A DNA stretch of 64,000 bases from Sediminibacterium sp. KACHI17 (GCF_040362915.1 NZ_AP029612.1:2852001-2916000); one strand, 5' to 3'. Positions 1 through 9,184 are shown, counted from the first letter of the stretch. The notes: a model not told the origin generated them from the letters alone. Made by a program: numbers and translations.

Positions 1-1
1 C

Positions 2-661
2 AAAAAAAATGAATACGTGATCTTTTCAGGTCACTATGACCATTTAGGGATCATGGGTAAAGATCGAAACGGGAATGTTCAAACAGATTCGATCTTTAAT
101 GGTGCAAATGATGATGCTGCAGGAACAACAGCTATGATGGTGCTCGCACAATATTTCAAAGCCATCAATAACAATGAGCGTACATTGATCTTTGTTGCTT
201 TTACCGCGGAAGAAGTAGGAGGCTATGGTTCTACTTATTTTTCACGTCAATTCAATCCTGAGCAAGTAATGGCAATGTTCAACATTGAAATGATCGGATC
301 AGAAAGTAAGTGGGGAAAGAATTCTGCATTCATCACTGGCTACGAAAAAACAGATATGGGTAAGATCCTGCAGTCGAATTTAGCAGGAACCGACTTTACA
401 TTCTATCCAGATCCTTATCCTGCACAACAATTGTTTTATCGCTCTGATAATGCAACCCTTGCAAGATTAGGAGTACCTGCACATACCATTTCTACTACCA
501 AGATCGATGTTGATCCTTATTACCATAAAGCGAGTGATGAATTCAACACTATTGATGTTGATAACATGACACGCATCATTCGCGCGATCGCATTGAGTTC
601 GAGAGGTATTGTGAGTGGAAAAGATACACCTACGAGAGTGAATACAAGTGATCTGAGATAA
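2..661 (+). CDS. M28-family zinc metallopeptidase, 3' part (start outside the window)
   Basis: The frame is open from base 2 and ends at TAA 659-661, giving 219 residues without the N-terminus. Metal-ligand motifs of M28 aminopeptidases appear in order: GHYDHLG (His), NGANDDAAG (Asp), FTAEEVGG (catalytic and ligand Glu), FNIEMIG (where many relatives have Asp) and YYHKASDEFNTID (final His). In this family two zinc ions in the fold remove N-terminal residues from peptides, usually outside the cytoplasm. A signal peptide cannot be checked because the 5' end is missing. A strong hairpin terminator follows at 677-712. The family call is firm, the substrate unknown. Confidence 0.88.
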   Translation, partial: KKNEYVIFSGHYDHLGIMGKDRNGNVQTDSIFNGANDDAAGTTAMMVLAQYFKAINNNERTLIFVAFTAEEVGGYGSTYFSRQFNPEQVMAMFNIEMIGSESKWGKNSAFITGYEKTDMGKILQSNLAGTDFTFYPDPYPAQQLFYRSDNATLARLGVPAHTISTTKIDVDPYYHKASDEFNTIDVDNMTRIIRAIALSSRGIVSGKDTPTRVNTSDLR

Positions 662-676
662 AAAATGCTTGTTAGG

Positions 677-712
677 AAAGGCTGTTCACATGGACAGCCT
701 TTTTCTTTTTTA
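677..712 (+). terminator. Rho-independent terminator after the M28 peptidase
   Basis: A perfect 9-bp stem (AAAGGCTGT 677-685 with ACAGCCTTT 694-702, 8-nt loop) is followed by a T-rich run to 712. It lies before the proper start of the next gene at 737. Confidence 0.85.
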
Positions 713-736
713 TACCTTACTAGAAATTGCGCTCAG

Positions 737-1621
737 ATGAATTTAAGAAACGCCCTTTTTATCATCTTCCTTTTGCTATCTCTATTTGTACAAGCTCAAA
801 AATTGAGTTACGAGGAAGAGATTGCCCAATGGAAGAAAGAGCGGATCATTGAATTAAAAGCTGAAAATGGATGGCTGAATCTGGCCGGACTTTTCTGGAT
901 CAAAGAAGGTAAACAGTATTTTGGTGGAAGTGCCACTGATGATATTCGTTTCCCGATACCATCTTTTCCTGCGCAGGTTGGATATTTTGAAAGAAAGGGG
1001 AATATGGTCAAACAGGTCCTGGAAAAGGATATTGCATTATTAACGAATGGAAGATCACAAAAGGAACAAGTAGTCTTCCATGCAGATTCATTGCAACAGT
1101 CGACTATGTCTTTTGCGCATTATCGATGGACATTATTACAAAGAGATGAGTTGATTGGTATACGTTTCAGAGATCTAAAAAATCCTGCTATCGATGCCTT
1201 GCAGCACATTCCATGTTTTCCGGTGAACACATTATTTCGCGTAAAAGCGAAACTGGTTCCTCCACTTATTCCTAAAAAGATTCCAGTAGCCAATGTACTT
1301 GGACAAATAACACAACAGTTTTCACCTGGAAAACTTGTTTTCGATTTGCAAGGTGAAACCTATAGTCTCGACGCATTGCAGGAGGGTAATAAACTGTTTA
1401 TTGTTTTTGGTGATCGAACAAGTGGTCAGTCTACTTATGCATCCGGACGTTATTTGTATGCAGCTATGCCAGGCGAAGATGGCATCACTGTACTCGATTT
1501 CAATAAAGCATTCAATCCTCCATGTGTATTTACATCTTATGCCACTTGTCTTTTACCTCCTTCGCAAAACATATTACATCTTGCAATAGAAGCGGGAGAA
1601 AAGAGAGTAGGTGATCACTAA
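737..1621 (+). CDS. DUF1684 domain-containing secreted protein
   Basis: This 294-residue protein resembles the DUF1684 family: an N-terminal WKKER segment, GWLNLAGLFWI near residue 45, and a C-terminal part with GRYLYAAMPGEDG, LDFNKAFNPPC and AIEAGEKR. I chose ATG 737 because it begins a clear signal peptide (MNLRNALFIIFLLLSLF, then AQ); the frame is open from 665, but that extension would run through the terminator at 677-712. The protein is probably exported. The biochemical function of DUF1684 is not known to me. The last 4 bases overlap the end of the convergent membrane-protein gene. Confidence 0.85.
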   Translation: MNLRNALFIIFLLLSLFVQAQKLSYEEEIAQWKKERIIELKAENGWLNLAGLFWIKEGKQYFGGSATDDIRFPIPSFPAQVGYFERKGNMVKQVLEKDIALLTNGRSQKEQVVFHADSLQQSTMSFAHYRWTLLQRDELIGIRFRDLKNPAIDALQHIPCFPVNTLFRVKAKLVPPLIPKKIPVANVLGQITQQFSPGKLVFDLQGETYSLDALQEGNKLFIVFGDRTSGQSTYASGRYLYAAMPGEDGITVLDFNKAFNPPCVFTSYATCLLPPSQNILHLAIEAGEKRVGDH

Positions 1622-2289
1622 GATTTTAGCAATTGTCTGATACTGCTCAAGTGCGCAAATAGCACAACCGGAACAATCAATCCGGGAAGAAATACATAAG
1701 GGAAATGCGTCAACCCGATATTCGGTTGTTCAAAACCAAAACGCTGAAAAGATGTAGGTACGGAAAGAATACCGTGGTAAGCGATATTGATCAATAGCCC
1801 TAAGCAAATCAGATTCCAGATCAGTAACACTGTTTTGTTGAGTAGCTTTTTGTAATAGCCCAAATAAGCAACCAGCGGTGCTGAGATACCAGAAATGATA
1901 TCAAAGTTGATTCCTTCAAAAGTCATCAGTTCGGGCACCAGTTGAAGTGTATACAAAGAGAATAAGCAAAGCTCTACCGGGATCCTCACAACATGTAATA
2001 GCGTTAATTGATCAGGTCTGAGTAGATCGATAAAGTTACGTCCTTTCGAAGTGGCAAATAAAATGATGACGAGTGATACAGGAGGCAGTAACAAGGCCAA
2101 AAACCTTGGTGGTAAGGTTTGTGTATTTGTATAGAAACCTGTAGCTGCAATGCTACCTTGTCCGATCATCCAAAGGATCAAAAGACCTGCAACAATTTTA
2201 TTACCGTGAGCAGCTTTTACTAAAAAGAAACAGGTCAGTAAAACAGTGGCTACAAAGCCCAATGGTAGATACAAAGGGACGTTGTTCAT
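1618..2289 (-). CDS. Hypothetical integral membrane protein
   Basis: The 223-residue product is very hydrophobic, with roughly six or seven membrane segments (for example residues 5-25, 33-52, 62-82, 100-118, 133-150, 155-175 and 195-217). I recognise no family motif, and the few charged residues sit in short loops. It converges with the DUF1684 gene, overlapping by 4 bases, and lies upstream of a stretch of about 120 bp before the GGGP synthase gene on the same strand. It could be a small sensor-like or lipid-associated membrane protein, but nothing in the sequence decides this. Confidence 0.7.
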   Translation of the reverse strand: MNNVPLYLPLGFVATVLLTCFFLVKAAHGNKIVAGLLILWMIGQGSIAATGFYTNTQTLPPRFLALLLPPVSLVIILFATSKGRNFIDLLRPDQLTLLHVVRIPVELCLFSLYTLQLVPELMTFEGINFDIISGISAPLVAYLGYYKKLLNKTVLLIWNLICLGLLINIAYHGILSVPTSFQRFGFEQPNIGLTHFPYVFLPGLIVPVVLFAHLSSIRQLLKS

Positions 2290-2407
2290 AAGGGTTTAAT
2301 TTGTACAAAGAAAAACAATTGCCTATTCAGGCATCAATGAATTCCATTAACGGTAAGGGCTGATTTCCTTAATGGGTATGGGTTCTATTGAAATAAAAAG
2401 AGGTAGA

Positions 2408-3172
2408 TCAACCGTTCTGCTGAACCATAGAGCTACTGTGAATGGCTGCGCTCATTTCCTTGATCAAAGAAACATCTTTTTCAATGGCGTTACCGATCAC
2501 GATCACGTCAGCTCCGGCTTTGCAATTGCGGTAGGCTTTTTCTGGGTCGGTGATCCCGCCGCCGATGATCAATGGAATTTCAATATGACGGGCTACTTTT
2601 TCGATCATATTTTCAGTGATGGGTCTTTTGGCACCACTACCTGCATCCATATAGATCAATTTCATGCCCAGCATTTCGCCGGCCATGGCAGTACACATTG
2701 CGATCTCGTTTTTATCAGCCGGAATCGGGGTTGCATTGGAGATATAGGAAACGGTAGTAGGAGCGCCGCCGTCAACGACCATATAACCTGTTGGCATGAT
2801 CTCAAGACCACTCTTTTTCACGAAAGGTGCACTGATCACATGCTGTCCGATCAATAATTCCGGATTACGACCCGAGATCAGTGACAGGTATAAAAGCGCA
2901 TCCGCATATTTACTTACTTGAGAAGGAGAGCCGGGAAACAAAATCACGGGAATATCGCAGGCAGCTTTGATTTGCTGGATGCATTCATCCAGGTGACTGG
3001 AGATCACCAGACTTCCACCCAGAAAGAAATAGTCCACCTTCGCATCTACAGATAGGGATACCAACTGTTCAATGCTAGCATTGTCGACCTTGTCAGGATC
3101 AATAAGTACGGTGAAGGATTTCTTGCCCGCCTCCTTTCTTTCTGCCAATTGCTGATATATGACCTGCTTCAT
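2408..3172 (-). CDS. Geranylgeranylglyceryl/heptaprenylglyceryl phosphate synthase family protein
   Basis: This is a 254-residue TIM-barrel prenyltransferase of the PcrB/GGGP-synthase family. Visible signatures are FTVLIDPDK near residue 20, YFFLGGS near 50, VILFPGSPSQVS near 75, IYMDAGSGAK near 175 and LIIGGGITDPEKA near 200, the last forming the phosphate-binding site. Known members join sn-glycerol-1-phosphate to a polyprenyl diphosphate: the first ether-lipid step in archaea, and heptaprenylglyceryl phosphate synthesis in Bacillus. Bacteroidota carry a distinct group. The prenyl chain length cannot be read from sequence alone. The gene diverges from nrdJ across a 392-bp spacer. Confidence 0.9.
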   Translation of the reverse strand: MKQVIYQQLAERKEAGKKSFTVLIDPDKVDNASIEQLVSLSVDAKVDYFFLGGSLVISSHLDECIQQIKAACDIPVILFPGSPSQVSKYADALLYLSLISGRNPELLIGQHVISAPFVKKSGLEIMPTGYMVVDGGAPTTVSYISNATPIPADKNEIAMCTAMAGEMLGMKLIYMDAGSGAKRPITENMIEKVARHIEIPLIIGGGITDPEKAYRNCKAGADVIVIGNAIEKDVSLIKEMSAAIHSSSMVQQNG

Positions 3173-3564
3173 TCAGTATTATATAGATGCTACTGCAAAA
3201 ATGCAGAAAAGTTTTTGTTTAAGGTGCTAAACCCCTGTTTGTTTCGTATTTATTTGAAAGATAATGTGTTGAAAGCAATTTAAGGCCTTTTAAAAGCAGA
3301 AATTTCCGTTTTGTTCTACCTTTTTATTTACGGAAAATTCTTTATTCAACAAGGGTAGATGCCAAAAAATCTTTCCCACAACGGGGGATATTCCCGCAAA
3401 TTCAACCCTGATTTGAGGTGTGAAAAAATTCACACTCTTTATTCACAAGCTGTGCATATTTACGGACTTGGATTATCAAATCGGAAAGATATTTTCGTCA
3501 ACCGCTTAACATTTCGTTAATCCGCTGGGACCCATTAAATAACCGCTAAAATCAGAACTGCATT
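3173..3564. other. Divergent intergenic region between GGGP synthase and nrdJ
   Basis: The 392 bp hold no credible gene. They contain a small hairpin near the GGGP synthase start (CTGCA 3193-3197 with TGCAG 3202-3206), a G+C-rich patch around 3380-3396 and a sharp palindrome at 3418-3435, annotated separately. I looked for the conserved boxes of a cobalamin riboswitch and an NrdR box before the B12-dependent reductase and saw neither. Confidence 0.6.
3418..3435. promoter_or_regulatory. Crp/Fnr-like palindromic operator upstream of nrdJ
   Basis: A perfect inverted repeat has 7-bp arms (GTGTGAA 3418-3424, TTCACAC 3429-3435) around AAAA. It contains TGTGA-N6-TCACA exactly, the half-site layout of E. 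coli CRP. It lies 130 bp before the nrdJ start. Assigning it to a Crp/Fnr-family regulator is inference. Confidence 0.4.
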
Positions 3565-6500
3565 ATGGCTACTACTCGCTCTAAGAAAGGCTTGCAATTC
3601 GGACGTCGCTTTACCCAAGAAGGCGTTAGTCCGTACGACCAGTTTGAATACGATTACAGAGATTCTGTGATTAAAAATCCAAATGGTGAAAAAGTATTTG
3701 AAATGAACAACGTGGAGGTTCCTAAACAATGGAGCCAGATCGCCACCGATATCCTTGCCCAGAAATATTTCCGCAAGGCCGGTGTTCCGCAACCCGATGG
3801 TTCAGTGGGAAGAGAAACGAGCGTGAAGCAAGTAGCACACCGTATGGCACATTGTTGGCGCGTATGGGGAGAGCGTTATGGTTATTTCGCTTCTGAAAAA
3901 GATGCCCAAATATTTTATGATGAATTGGTATACAGCATCCTGAATCAGGCATGCGTACCCAACTCACCTCAGTGGTTCAATACCGGATTACATGAAGTGT
4001 ATGGTATTACCGGAAAACCACAAGGTCACTATTATGTAGATGCTAAAGACGGTAAACTGAAAAAGTCTACCAACGCATATGAGCGCCCACAGCCGCATGC
4101 CTGTTTCATTCTGAGCGTGAGCGACGACTTAGTGAACGAAGGTGGTATCATGGATCTGTGGACACGCGAGGCCCGCATTTTCAAATATGGTTCTGGTGTG
4201 GGTACCAACTTTTCACAAATTCGTGGTAGCGGAGAAAAACTGAGCGGTGGCGGTACTTCAAGCGGATTGATGAGTTTCCTGAAGATCGGAGACCGCGCAG
4301 CTGGCGCTATCAAAAGCGGTGGAACAACACGTCGCGCTGCCAAAATGGTGTGTCTGGATCTGGATCACCCAGAGATCATGGACTTCATCAACTGGAAAGT
4401 AGAAGAAGAGAAAAAAGTAGCTGCCCTGGTAGCTGCCGGTTATGACAATAGTTATGAAGGAGAAGCATACGCAACTGTATCCGGACAAAATTCCAATAAC
4501 TCAGTTCGTATCCCTAATAGTTTCTTCAAAGCATTGGAAGAAGATGGTGATTGGGAATTGAAAGCCCGTACCGATGGTCGTACCATGAAAAAGATCCCTG
4601 CCCGTGAAGTATGGGATAAGATCGCTTATGCTGCATGGCGTTGTGCGGATCCGGGTACACAGTATGATACAACCATCAACGAATGGCATACCTGTCCAAA
4701 AGGCGGTCGTATCAATGCATCTAACCCTTGTTCAGAGTACATGTTCCTGGACAATACTGCTTGTAACCTAGCTTCTATCAACCTGCGTAAGTTTCATGAT
4801 GATGATACCAATGTATTTGATGTAGAAGGATTTGAATATACTACCCGCTTATGGACCACCGTACTGGAGATCTCTGTATTGATGGCTCAGTTCCCTTCAA
4901 AAGAAGTGGCACAGCTGTCTTACGATTACCGTACACTGGGTCTTGGCTTCGCGAACCTCGGTTCTATGTTGATGGTAAGCGGTATTGCTTATGACAGCGA
5001 AGAAGCTCGCGGTATTGCTGGTGCGATCTCTGCGATCATGACCGGTGTGGCTTATAAAACCTCTGCAGAAATGGCTTCTTTCCTTGGTGCTTTTGACAAG
5101 TACGAAGAAAATAAAGAAGACATGTTGCGTGTTATGCGCAATCACCGTGCAGCTGCTTATGATGCTGAAGATGCATATGTTGGATTGGAGATCAAACCAC
5201 AAGGTATCAAAGCAAAATATTGTCCTGATTACCTGTTGAAAGCTGCTACCAAAGCATGGGATGATGCAGTACAATTGGGTGAGCAATATGGTTATCGCAA
5301 TGCGCAAACTACCGTGATCGCTCCAACAGGAACCATTGGATTGGTTATGGATTGCGATACTACCGGTGTTGAACCTGATTTCGCATTAGTGAAATTCAAG
5401 AAATTATCCGGTGGTGGTTATTTCAAGATCATCAACCAGTCTGTACCTCAGGCCTTAAAGAATTTAGGTTATAATGAATCAGAAGCCACTGCTATTGAAA
5501 AATATGCTGTAGGTGCCGCTTCTTTTGAAGGTGCTCCTTTCATCAACAATGAAACCCTTGCTGCTAAAGGATTTACAGCCGATGAGATCGCTAAGTTGAA
5601 TGGCGCTGCTAAATCTGCTTTTGAGATCGGATTCATCTTCAACCGCTTTACACTGGGAGATGAGTGCATGCAGCGTTTAGGATTTAAAGAAGAGCAATAT
5701 GCTGATTGGAGCTTCAACCTCTTGGAAGCATTAGGCTTCACTGAAGATCAAATCGATGCTGCCAATGATTATGTATGCGGTACCATGACCATCGAAGGTG
5801 CTCCATACCTGAAAGATGAACATTTGCCTGTATTTGATTGTGCCAATAAATGTGGTAAAAAAGGAGAGCGTTATATCCATGCTTACGGACACATCCGTAT
5901 GATGGGTGCTTGTCAGCCTTTCTTGAGTGGTGCGATCTCTAAGACCATCAACCTGCCTCATGAAGCATCAGTAGAGGAAATCGCTGATTGTTATATGCTG
6001 AGCTGGAAGTTGGGTCTGAAAGCAAATGCATTGTACCGTGATGGTTCTAAGCTGAGTCAGCCATTGAGCAATAAGTCTGATAAGAAGAAGAAAGAAGAAG
6101 ATACTTCAAGCGATAAGGTGCAAGCTGCCAATGAAGAAACACCTGCTATTGAAACAGGTTCTAATATCGTTGACCTGAGTCAATTGACTGTGGATGAGTT
6201 ATTGGAAGAAGTACAGAAGCGCATGAACGCGTCTACTGATACGAAGTTGAAGCGTCAGTTGTCAACCATCGTTGAGAAAAAATCATTGCCTGCTAAGCGT
6301 CGTGGTTTCACACAGAAAGCAAAGATCGGCGGACAAGTGATCTTCTTACGTACCGGTGAATATGCAGACGGAACATTGGGTGAGATCTTCATCGATCTTG
6401 CTAAAGAAGGTTCAACCCTTCGCAGCTTTATGAACTGCTTCGCGATCGCTGTTTCTGTAGGCTTACAATATGGTGTGCCACTGGAAGAGTTTGTAGAGAA

Positions 6501-6942
6501 GTTTGTATTCACCAAGTTTGAACCATCCGGTATGGTAGACCATCCGAATATCAAGACCACTACTTCACTGGTAGACTTTGTATTCCGAGCATTGGCTTAC
6601 GAATACCTAGGAAGAACAGACCTGGTACATGTACTGGATCGTCCAACGATCGGTAATACCGGTGAAGATGATGGCGATGCTACATTATTGGGAAAGCCTG
6701 AATTGAGCAGTGTTCGTGTAACCGCTCCTTCGGCAAATACCACTCCTGCTGCACAACCTCAAAAATTACAGCGCGCAACAGCATCTGTAAAAGCAGAGAA
6801 CAGCGGAATGGATGCAGTGAATGCAGCAGCGAAGAACATGCAAAGTGATGCTCCTGCTTGTAACACTTGCGGACATATCACCATTCGCTCGGGTACTTGT
6901 TACAAGTGCTTGAACTGTGGTAATAGCATGGGCTGTAGCTAG
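3565..6942 (+). CDS. nrdJ: Vitamin B12-dependent ribonucleotide reductase (class II)
   Basis: The 1125-residue protein is an adenosylcobalamin-dependent reductase that makes deoxyribonucleotides from ribonucleotides in the cytoplasm without needing oxygen. Evidence: CVPNSPQWFNTG near residue 132, a substrate-site Cys in HACFILS near 178, the radical motif NPCSEYMF with Cys389 and Glu391, PTGTIGLVMDCDTTG near 590, and a C-terminal TSCPD-like domain after a charged linker at about 830-870. The protein ends in four Cys-rich turns (CNTCG, CYKCLNCG, CS), as in other long NrdJ proteins, where tail cysteines shuttle electrons or bind metal. It is monocistronic and ends in a terminator at 6977. No class I subunits lie nearby. 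Confidence 0.96.
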   Translation: MATTRSKKGLQFGRRFTQEGVSPYDQFEYDYRDSVIKNPNGEKVFEMNNVEVPKQWSQIATDILAQKYFRKAGVPQPDGSVGRETSVKQVAHRMAHCWRVWGERYGYFASEKDAQIFYDELVYSILNQACVPNSPQWFNTGLHEVYGITGKPQGHYYVDAKDGKLKKSTNAYERPQPHACFILSVSDDLVNEGGIMDLWTREARIFKYGSGVGTNFSQIRGSGEKLSGGGTSSGLMSFLKIGDRAAGAIKSGGTTRRAAKMVCLDLDHPEIMDFINWKVEEEKKVAALVAAGYDNSYEGEAYATVSGQNSNNSVRIPNSFFKALEEDGDWELKARTDGRTMKKIPAREVWDKIAYAAWRCADPGTQYDTTINEWHTCPKGGRINASNPCSEYMFLDNTACNLASINLRKFHDDDTNVFDVEGFEYTTRLWTTVLEISVLMAQFPSKEVAQLSYDYRTLGLGFANLGSMLMVSGIAYDSEEARGIAGAISAIMTGVAYKTSAEMASFLGAFDKYEENKEDMLRVMRNHRAAAYDAEDAYVGLEIKPQGIKAKYCPDYLLKAATKAWDDAVQLGEQYGYRNAQTTVIAPTGTIGLVMDCDTTGVEPDFALVKFKKLSGGGYFKIINQSVPQALKNLGYNESEATAIEKYAVGAASFEGAPFINNETLAAKGFTADEIAKLNGAAKSAFEIGFIFNRFTLGDECMQRLGFKEEQYADWSFNLLEALGFTEDQIDAANDYVCGTMTIEGAPYLKDEHLPVFDCANKCGKKGERYIHAYGHIRMMGACQPFLSGAISKTINLPHEASVEEIADCYMLSWKLGLKANALYRDGSKLSQPLSNKSDKKKKEEDTSSDKVQAANEETPAIETGSNIVDLSQLTVDELLEEVQKRMNASTDTKLKRQLSTIVEKKSLPAKRRGFTQKAKIGGQVIFLRTGEYADGTLGEIFIDLAKEGSTLRSFMNCFAIAVSVGLQYGVPLEEFVEKFVFTKFEPSGMVDHPNIKTTTSLVDFVFRALAYEYLGRTDLVHVLDRPTIGNTGEDDGDATLLGKPELSSVRVTAPSANTTPAAQPQKLQRATASVKAENSGMDAVNAAAKNMQSDAPACNTCGHITIRSGTCYKCLNCGNSMGCS

Positions 6943-6976
6943 TAGTTAACATGAAATTGTTAGTAAATACAATGAG

Positions 6977-7008
6977 AAACCGCTTCCTTTTAAGGGGCGG
7001 TTTTTTTA
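6977..7008 (+). terminator. Terminator after nrdJ
   Basis: AAACCGC (6977-6983) pairs with GCGGTTT (6997-7003), with an inner CCTT/AAGG extension, followed by a T run. Confidence 0.85.
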
Positions 7009-7145
7009 TTGTTACACCACCTACGCATCATACCAAGTGGGCTCCTGCTCAGTCGTAAATCACGATGAAGGAATGCTCTTTTTTATTTATCATACCATTT
7101 GTAAGGCACTCTGAAATCCTTCGTCTATCGCACAAATCGCCATAG

Positions 7146-7574
7146 ATGAAAGTTTTCATTACGCTTCTTTCCCTATCCATCTTAGTAATATCCTGCACTA
7201 AGGAAAGTGAAAAACTTAGAGCAGCATTGCAAAACAACAATACACCCATCACCATGTCATCGCCTGCGTTAAAAAGAGGGACATTTAGTCCTACCGCAGG
7301 TATTCAAGTGATGGGAGTAGCAAAGATCATTCAAGCATCAGGTGCATTACAAGTTCAGCTAGATAGTTTCTCCGTGAGCTCCGGTCCGGATTTAAAAGTG
7401 TATTTATCACAAGCAGCTACGCCCGGCAATCATTTGAACTTGGGCAACCTGAAATCAAATAGTGGAACACAATCTTACAATATACCCACAGGTACCAATG
7501 TATCCGATTATTCATTTGTGCTGATACACTGTCAGCAATACAATCATCTCTTTAGTTATGCGAAACTTCAGTAA
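7146..7574 (+). CDS. DM13-domain lipoprotein
   Basis: The 142-residue product begins with a lipoprotein signal (MKVFITLLSLSILVISC, lipidated Cys at 17). The rest resembles the DM13 domain: GVAKI near residue 58, LQVQLDSFSVSSGPDLKVYL near 69, a G-N-L-K-S turn, and a C-terminal V-L-I-H-C-Q-Q-Y segment. DM13 domains are proposed to act in electron transfer or redox chemistry at the cell surface, with a conserved Cys; here Cys133 is in that place. The last 17 bases overlap the next gene, so the two are probably co-translated. Location in the periplasm or outer membrane is inferred from the lipobox. Confidence 0.8.
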   Translation: MKVFITLLSLSILVISCTKESEKLRAALQNNNTPITMSSPALKRGTFSPTAGIQVMGVAKIIQASGALQVQLDSFSVSSGPDLKVYLSQAATPGNHLNLGNLKSNSGTQSYNIPTGTNVSDYSFVLIHCQQYNHLFSYAKLQ

Positions 7575-8472
7575 ACATTTATTTCTTTTTATTACTGGTT
7601 CATGGTTAACGATTATAAGTGCTCAGCCATTTGCACAAGGTTGCAGTGATGCAGGTTTTTGTACGATACCCATTCGTCCGGCAGCAGCTGATAAGAATAG
7701 TTTTCGTTCTGAGTTTTCTTATTTGAGAGGAGAAGAAGATACACATCTGTGGGCGGTATCATTGTCTTATTCCAGACAGGTTTCCAAGCAATGGCAGTGG
7801 GATCATAAACTCGTAGCTACTCATGTGAATGGTGGCTATGGTACTGTATCGAATTTGAGTGACATATATTCAACGGTTCGGTATAGTATCAAAACAGGAA
7901 AAGGTAAACAGATGCACATATTGGGTGGAGTGAAAATCCCTTTCAATCAATCTAACCTAAAGATTCGCAATATTTCCTTACCGATGGTTTACCAGACTAG
8001 CTTAGGTACATATGATCTGATATTGGGAACCGCATTTACAACGGGCAAACTGGATATGAATTTAGCCGTGCAATTACCCGTCATACAATCCAATAGAAAT
8101 AGCTTTTTTAAAGATCTTGCACCCATACCTGGTGAATTTCCTTCCACCAATCTTTTTCGAAGAAAAGCAGACGTATTATGGCGTGTAGGTTTGCCCATCA
8201 AATCAAAATCTGGTAAATGGAGGTTTGATCCGAATTTATTGGCCATTTATCATTTGGGAGAGGATAGTTATGAGAATCGCATGGGAGACAGACAAAATAT
8301 CCCGGGTTCAGCCGGTCTGACTTTGAATGGGAACCTTCAGGCAACTCATCAGCTCAATGCACACCGATATCTTCAATTCAGTATAGCTTCCCCATTTATT
8401 GTAAGGAACAATAGGCCCGATGGTTTGACCCGATCATTAGTGATATCTGTATCGTATGGCTTTGGTTGGTGA
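7558..8472 (+). CDS. Putative outer-membrane beta-barrel protein
   Basis: The 304-residue product has a signal peptide (about residues 1-23) and then alternating polar and aromatic strands with a final strand ending GFGW, as expected for a porin-like barrel. A short Cys pair (GCSDAGFC) lies just after the signal. No family assignment is possible from motifs. It overlaps the DM13 lipoprotein gene by 17 bases, which suggests that the two act together, perhaps as a surface redox or transport unit (inference). The next gene begins 35 bases after its stop. Confidence 0.65.
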   Translation: MRNFSKHLFLFITGSWLTIISAQPFAQGCSDAGFCTIPIRPAAADKNSFRSEFSYLRGEEDTHLWAVSLSYSRQVSKQWQWDHKLVATHVNGGYGTVSNLSDIYSTVRYSIKTGKGKQMHILGGVKIPFNQSNLKIRNISLPMVYQTSLGTYDLILGTAFTTGKLDMNLAVQLPVIQSNRNSFFKDLAPIPGEFPSTNLFRRKADVLWRVGLPIKSKSGKWRFDPNLLAIYHLGEDSYENRMGDRQNIPGSAGLTLNGNLQATHQLNAHRYLQFSIASPFIVRNNRPDGLTRSLVISVSYGFGW

Positions 8473-8507
8473 ATACAGAGATACAGTATCTTCGGGAAAA
8501 CAGCCTG

Positions 8508-8843
8508 ATGCATTTTTTATTTTCTTATGGAACCCTTCAGAAACCTAAGGTTCAACTGGAATCTTTCGGACGTTTATTGGAAGGCCACCCAGATACATTG
8601 ATGGGTTATAGGATCCAGCAATTAGAGATCACCGATGAAGCTGTATTGGCTACCAGTGAACAATTGTTTCACCCCATTGCAGTTCCCGCAAACCATTCAG
8701 CAGATAGTATCGACGGGATGGTATTTGAAATTACACAGGCAGAATTAGAACGGGCAGATGCTTATGAAGTAGATGCTTATGAGCGTGTGTTGGTCACTTT
8801 ATTGTCAGGAAAAAATGCATGGGTATATATTCAGCGATCATAA
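8508..8843 (+). CDS. Gamma-glutamylcyclotransferase/AIG2-like protein
   Basis: This 111-residue protein matches the AIG2/GGCT fold: it opens with FLFSYGTLQKP, the substrate loop of the family, and carries a later acidic stretch (AELERADAYEVDAYERV) with the Glu expected for catalysis, ending in AWVYI. Relatives convert gamma-glutamyl amines or peptides to 5-oxoproline, but many members are uncharacterised. I chose ATG 8508 rather than the in-frame TTG at 8466 because the family motif starts directly after it and the earlier start would overlap the preceding gene. Confidence 0.8.
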   Translation: MHFLFSYGTLQKPKVQLESFGRLLEGHPDTLMGYRIQQLEITDEAVLATSEQLFHPIAVPANHSADSIDGMVFEITQAELERADAYEVDAYERVLVTLLSGKNAWVYIQRS

Positions 8844-8917
8844 TCGTATTTCAAATCATCTTTTCTTTATATTGAGGTGAATTCACCACCATATTTTTTT
8901 CAATTACAACTTAGGAA

Positions 8918-9166
8918 ATGGCATCAAAACCTATTTCAGAAATGACAACTGAGGAGTTGCAAAAAACTGATAAATCGTTAAAACTTGCAATTCAAATCAT
9001 GGGAGTGGTTATTGTGCTGATGACAGCATCTGCCATTTACATTTTTACCCAAAAAGGGTTTAGTGCAACAACCGTTCTTCCAATTGTATTTCTTCCTTTG
9101 TTTACTATGAATATAGCCAACAGGAAAAAGATAAAAGCAGAATTACTATCAAGAAACAATCAATAA
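8918..9166 (+). CDS. Small two-helix membrane protein, unknown
   Basis: The 82-residue protein has a charged amphipathic start (residues 1-22), two membrane segments (about 24-45 and 51-67) and a basic tail with KKIKAE. No family is recognised. It precedes the GMC oxidoreductase gene by 54 bp, with a hairpin in the gap, so co-expression is possible but not shown. Confidence 0.6.
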   Translation: MASKPISEMTTEELQKTDKSLKLAIQIMGVVIVLMTASAIYIFTQKGFSATTVLPIVFLPLFTMNIANRKKIKAELLSRNNQ

Positions 9167-9184
9167 CTTCATTCTCAAATTTTC

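Noticed and set aside
665..736. N-terminal extension of the DUF1684 protein from the first in-frame ATG
   Set aside because: It would be translated through a perfect terminator hairpin, and a clear signal peptide begins at ATG 737.
2372..2857. 161-codon plus-strand frame opposite GGGP synthase
   Set aside because: It is antisense to a well-supported gene and has a His- and Asp-rich composition without family resemblance.
3173..3564. Cobalamin riboswitch before nrdJ
   Set aside because: I saw none of the conserved B12-box or core motifs in the region.
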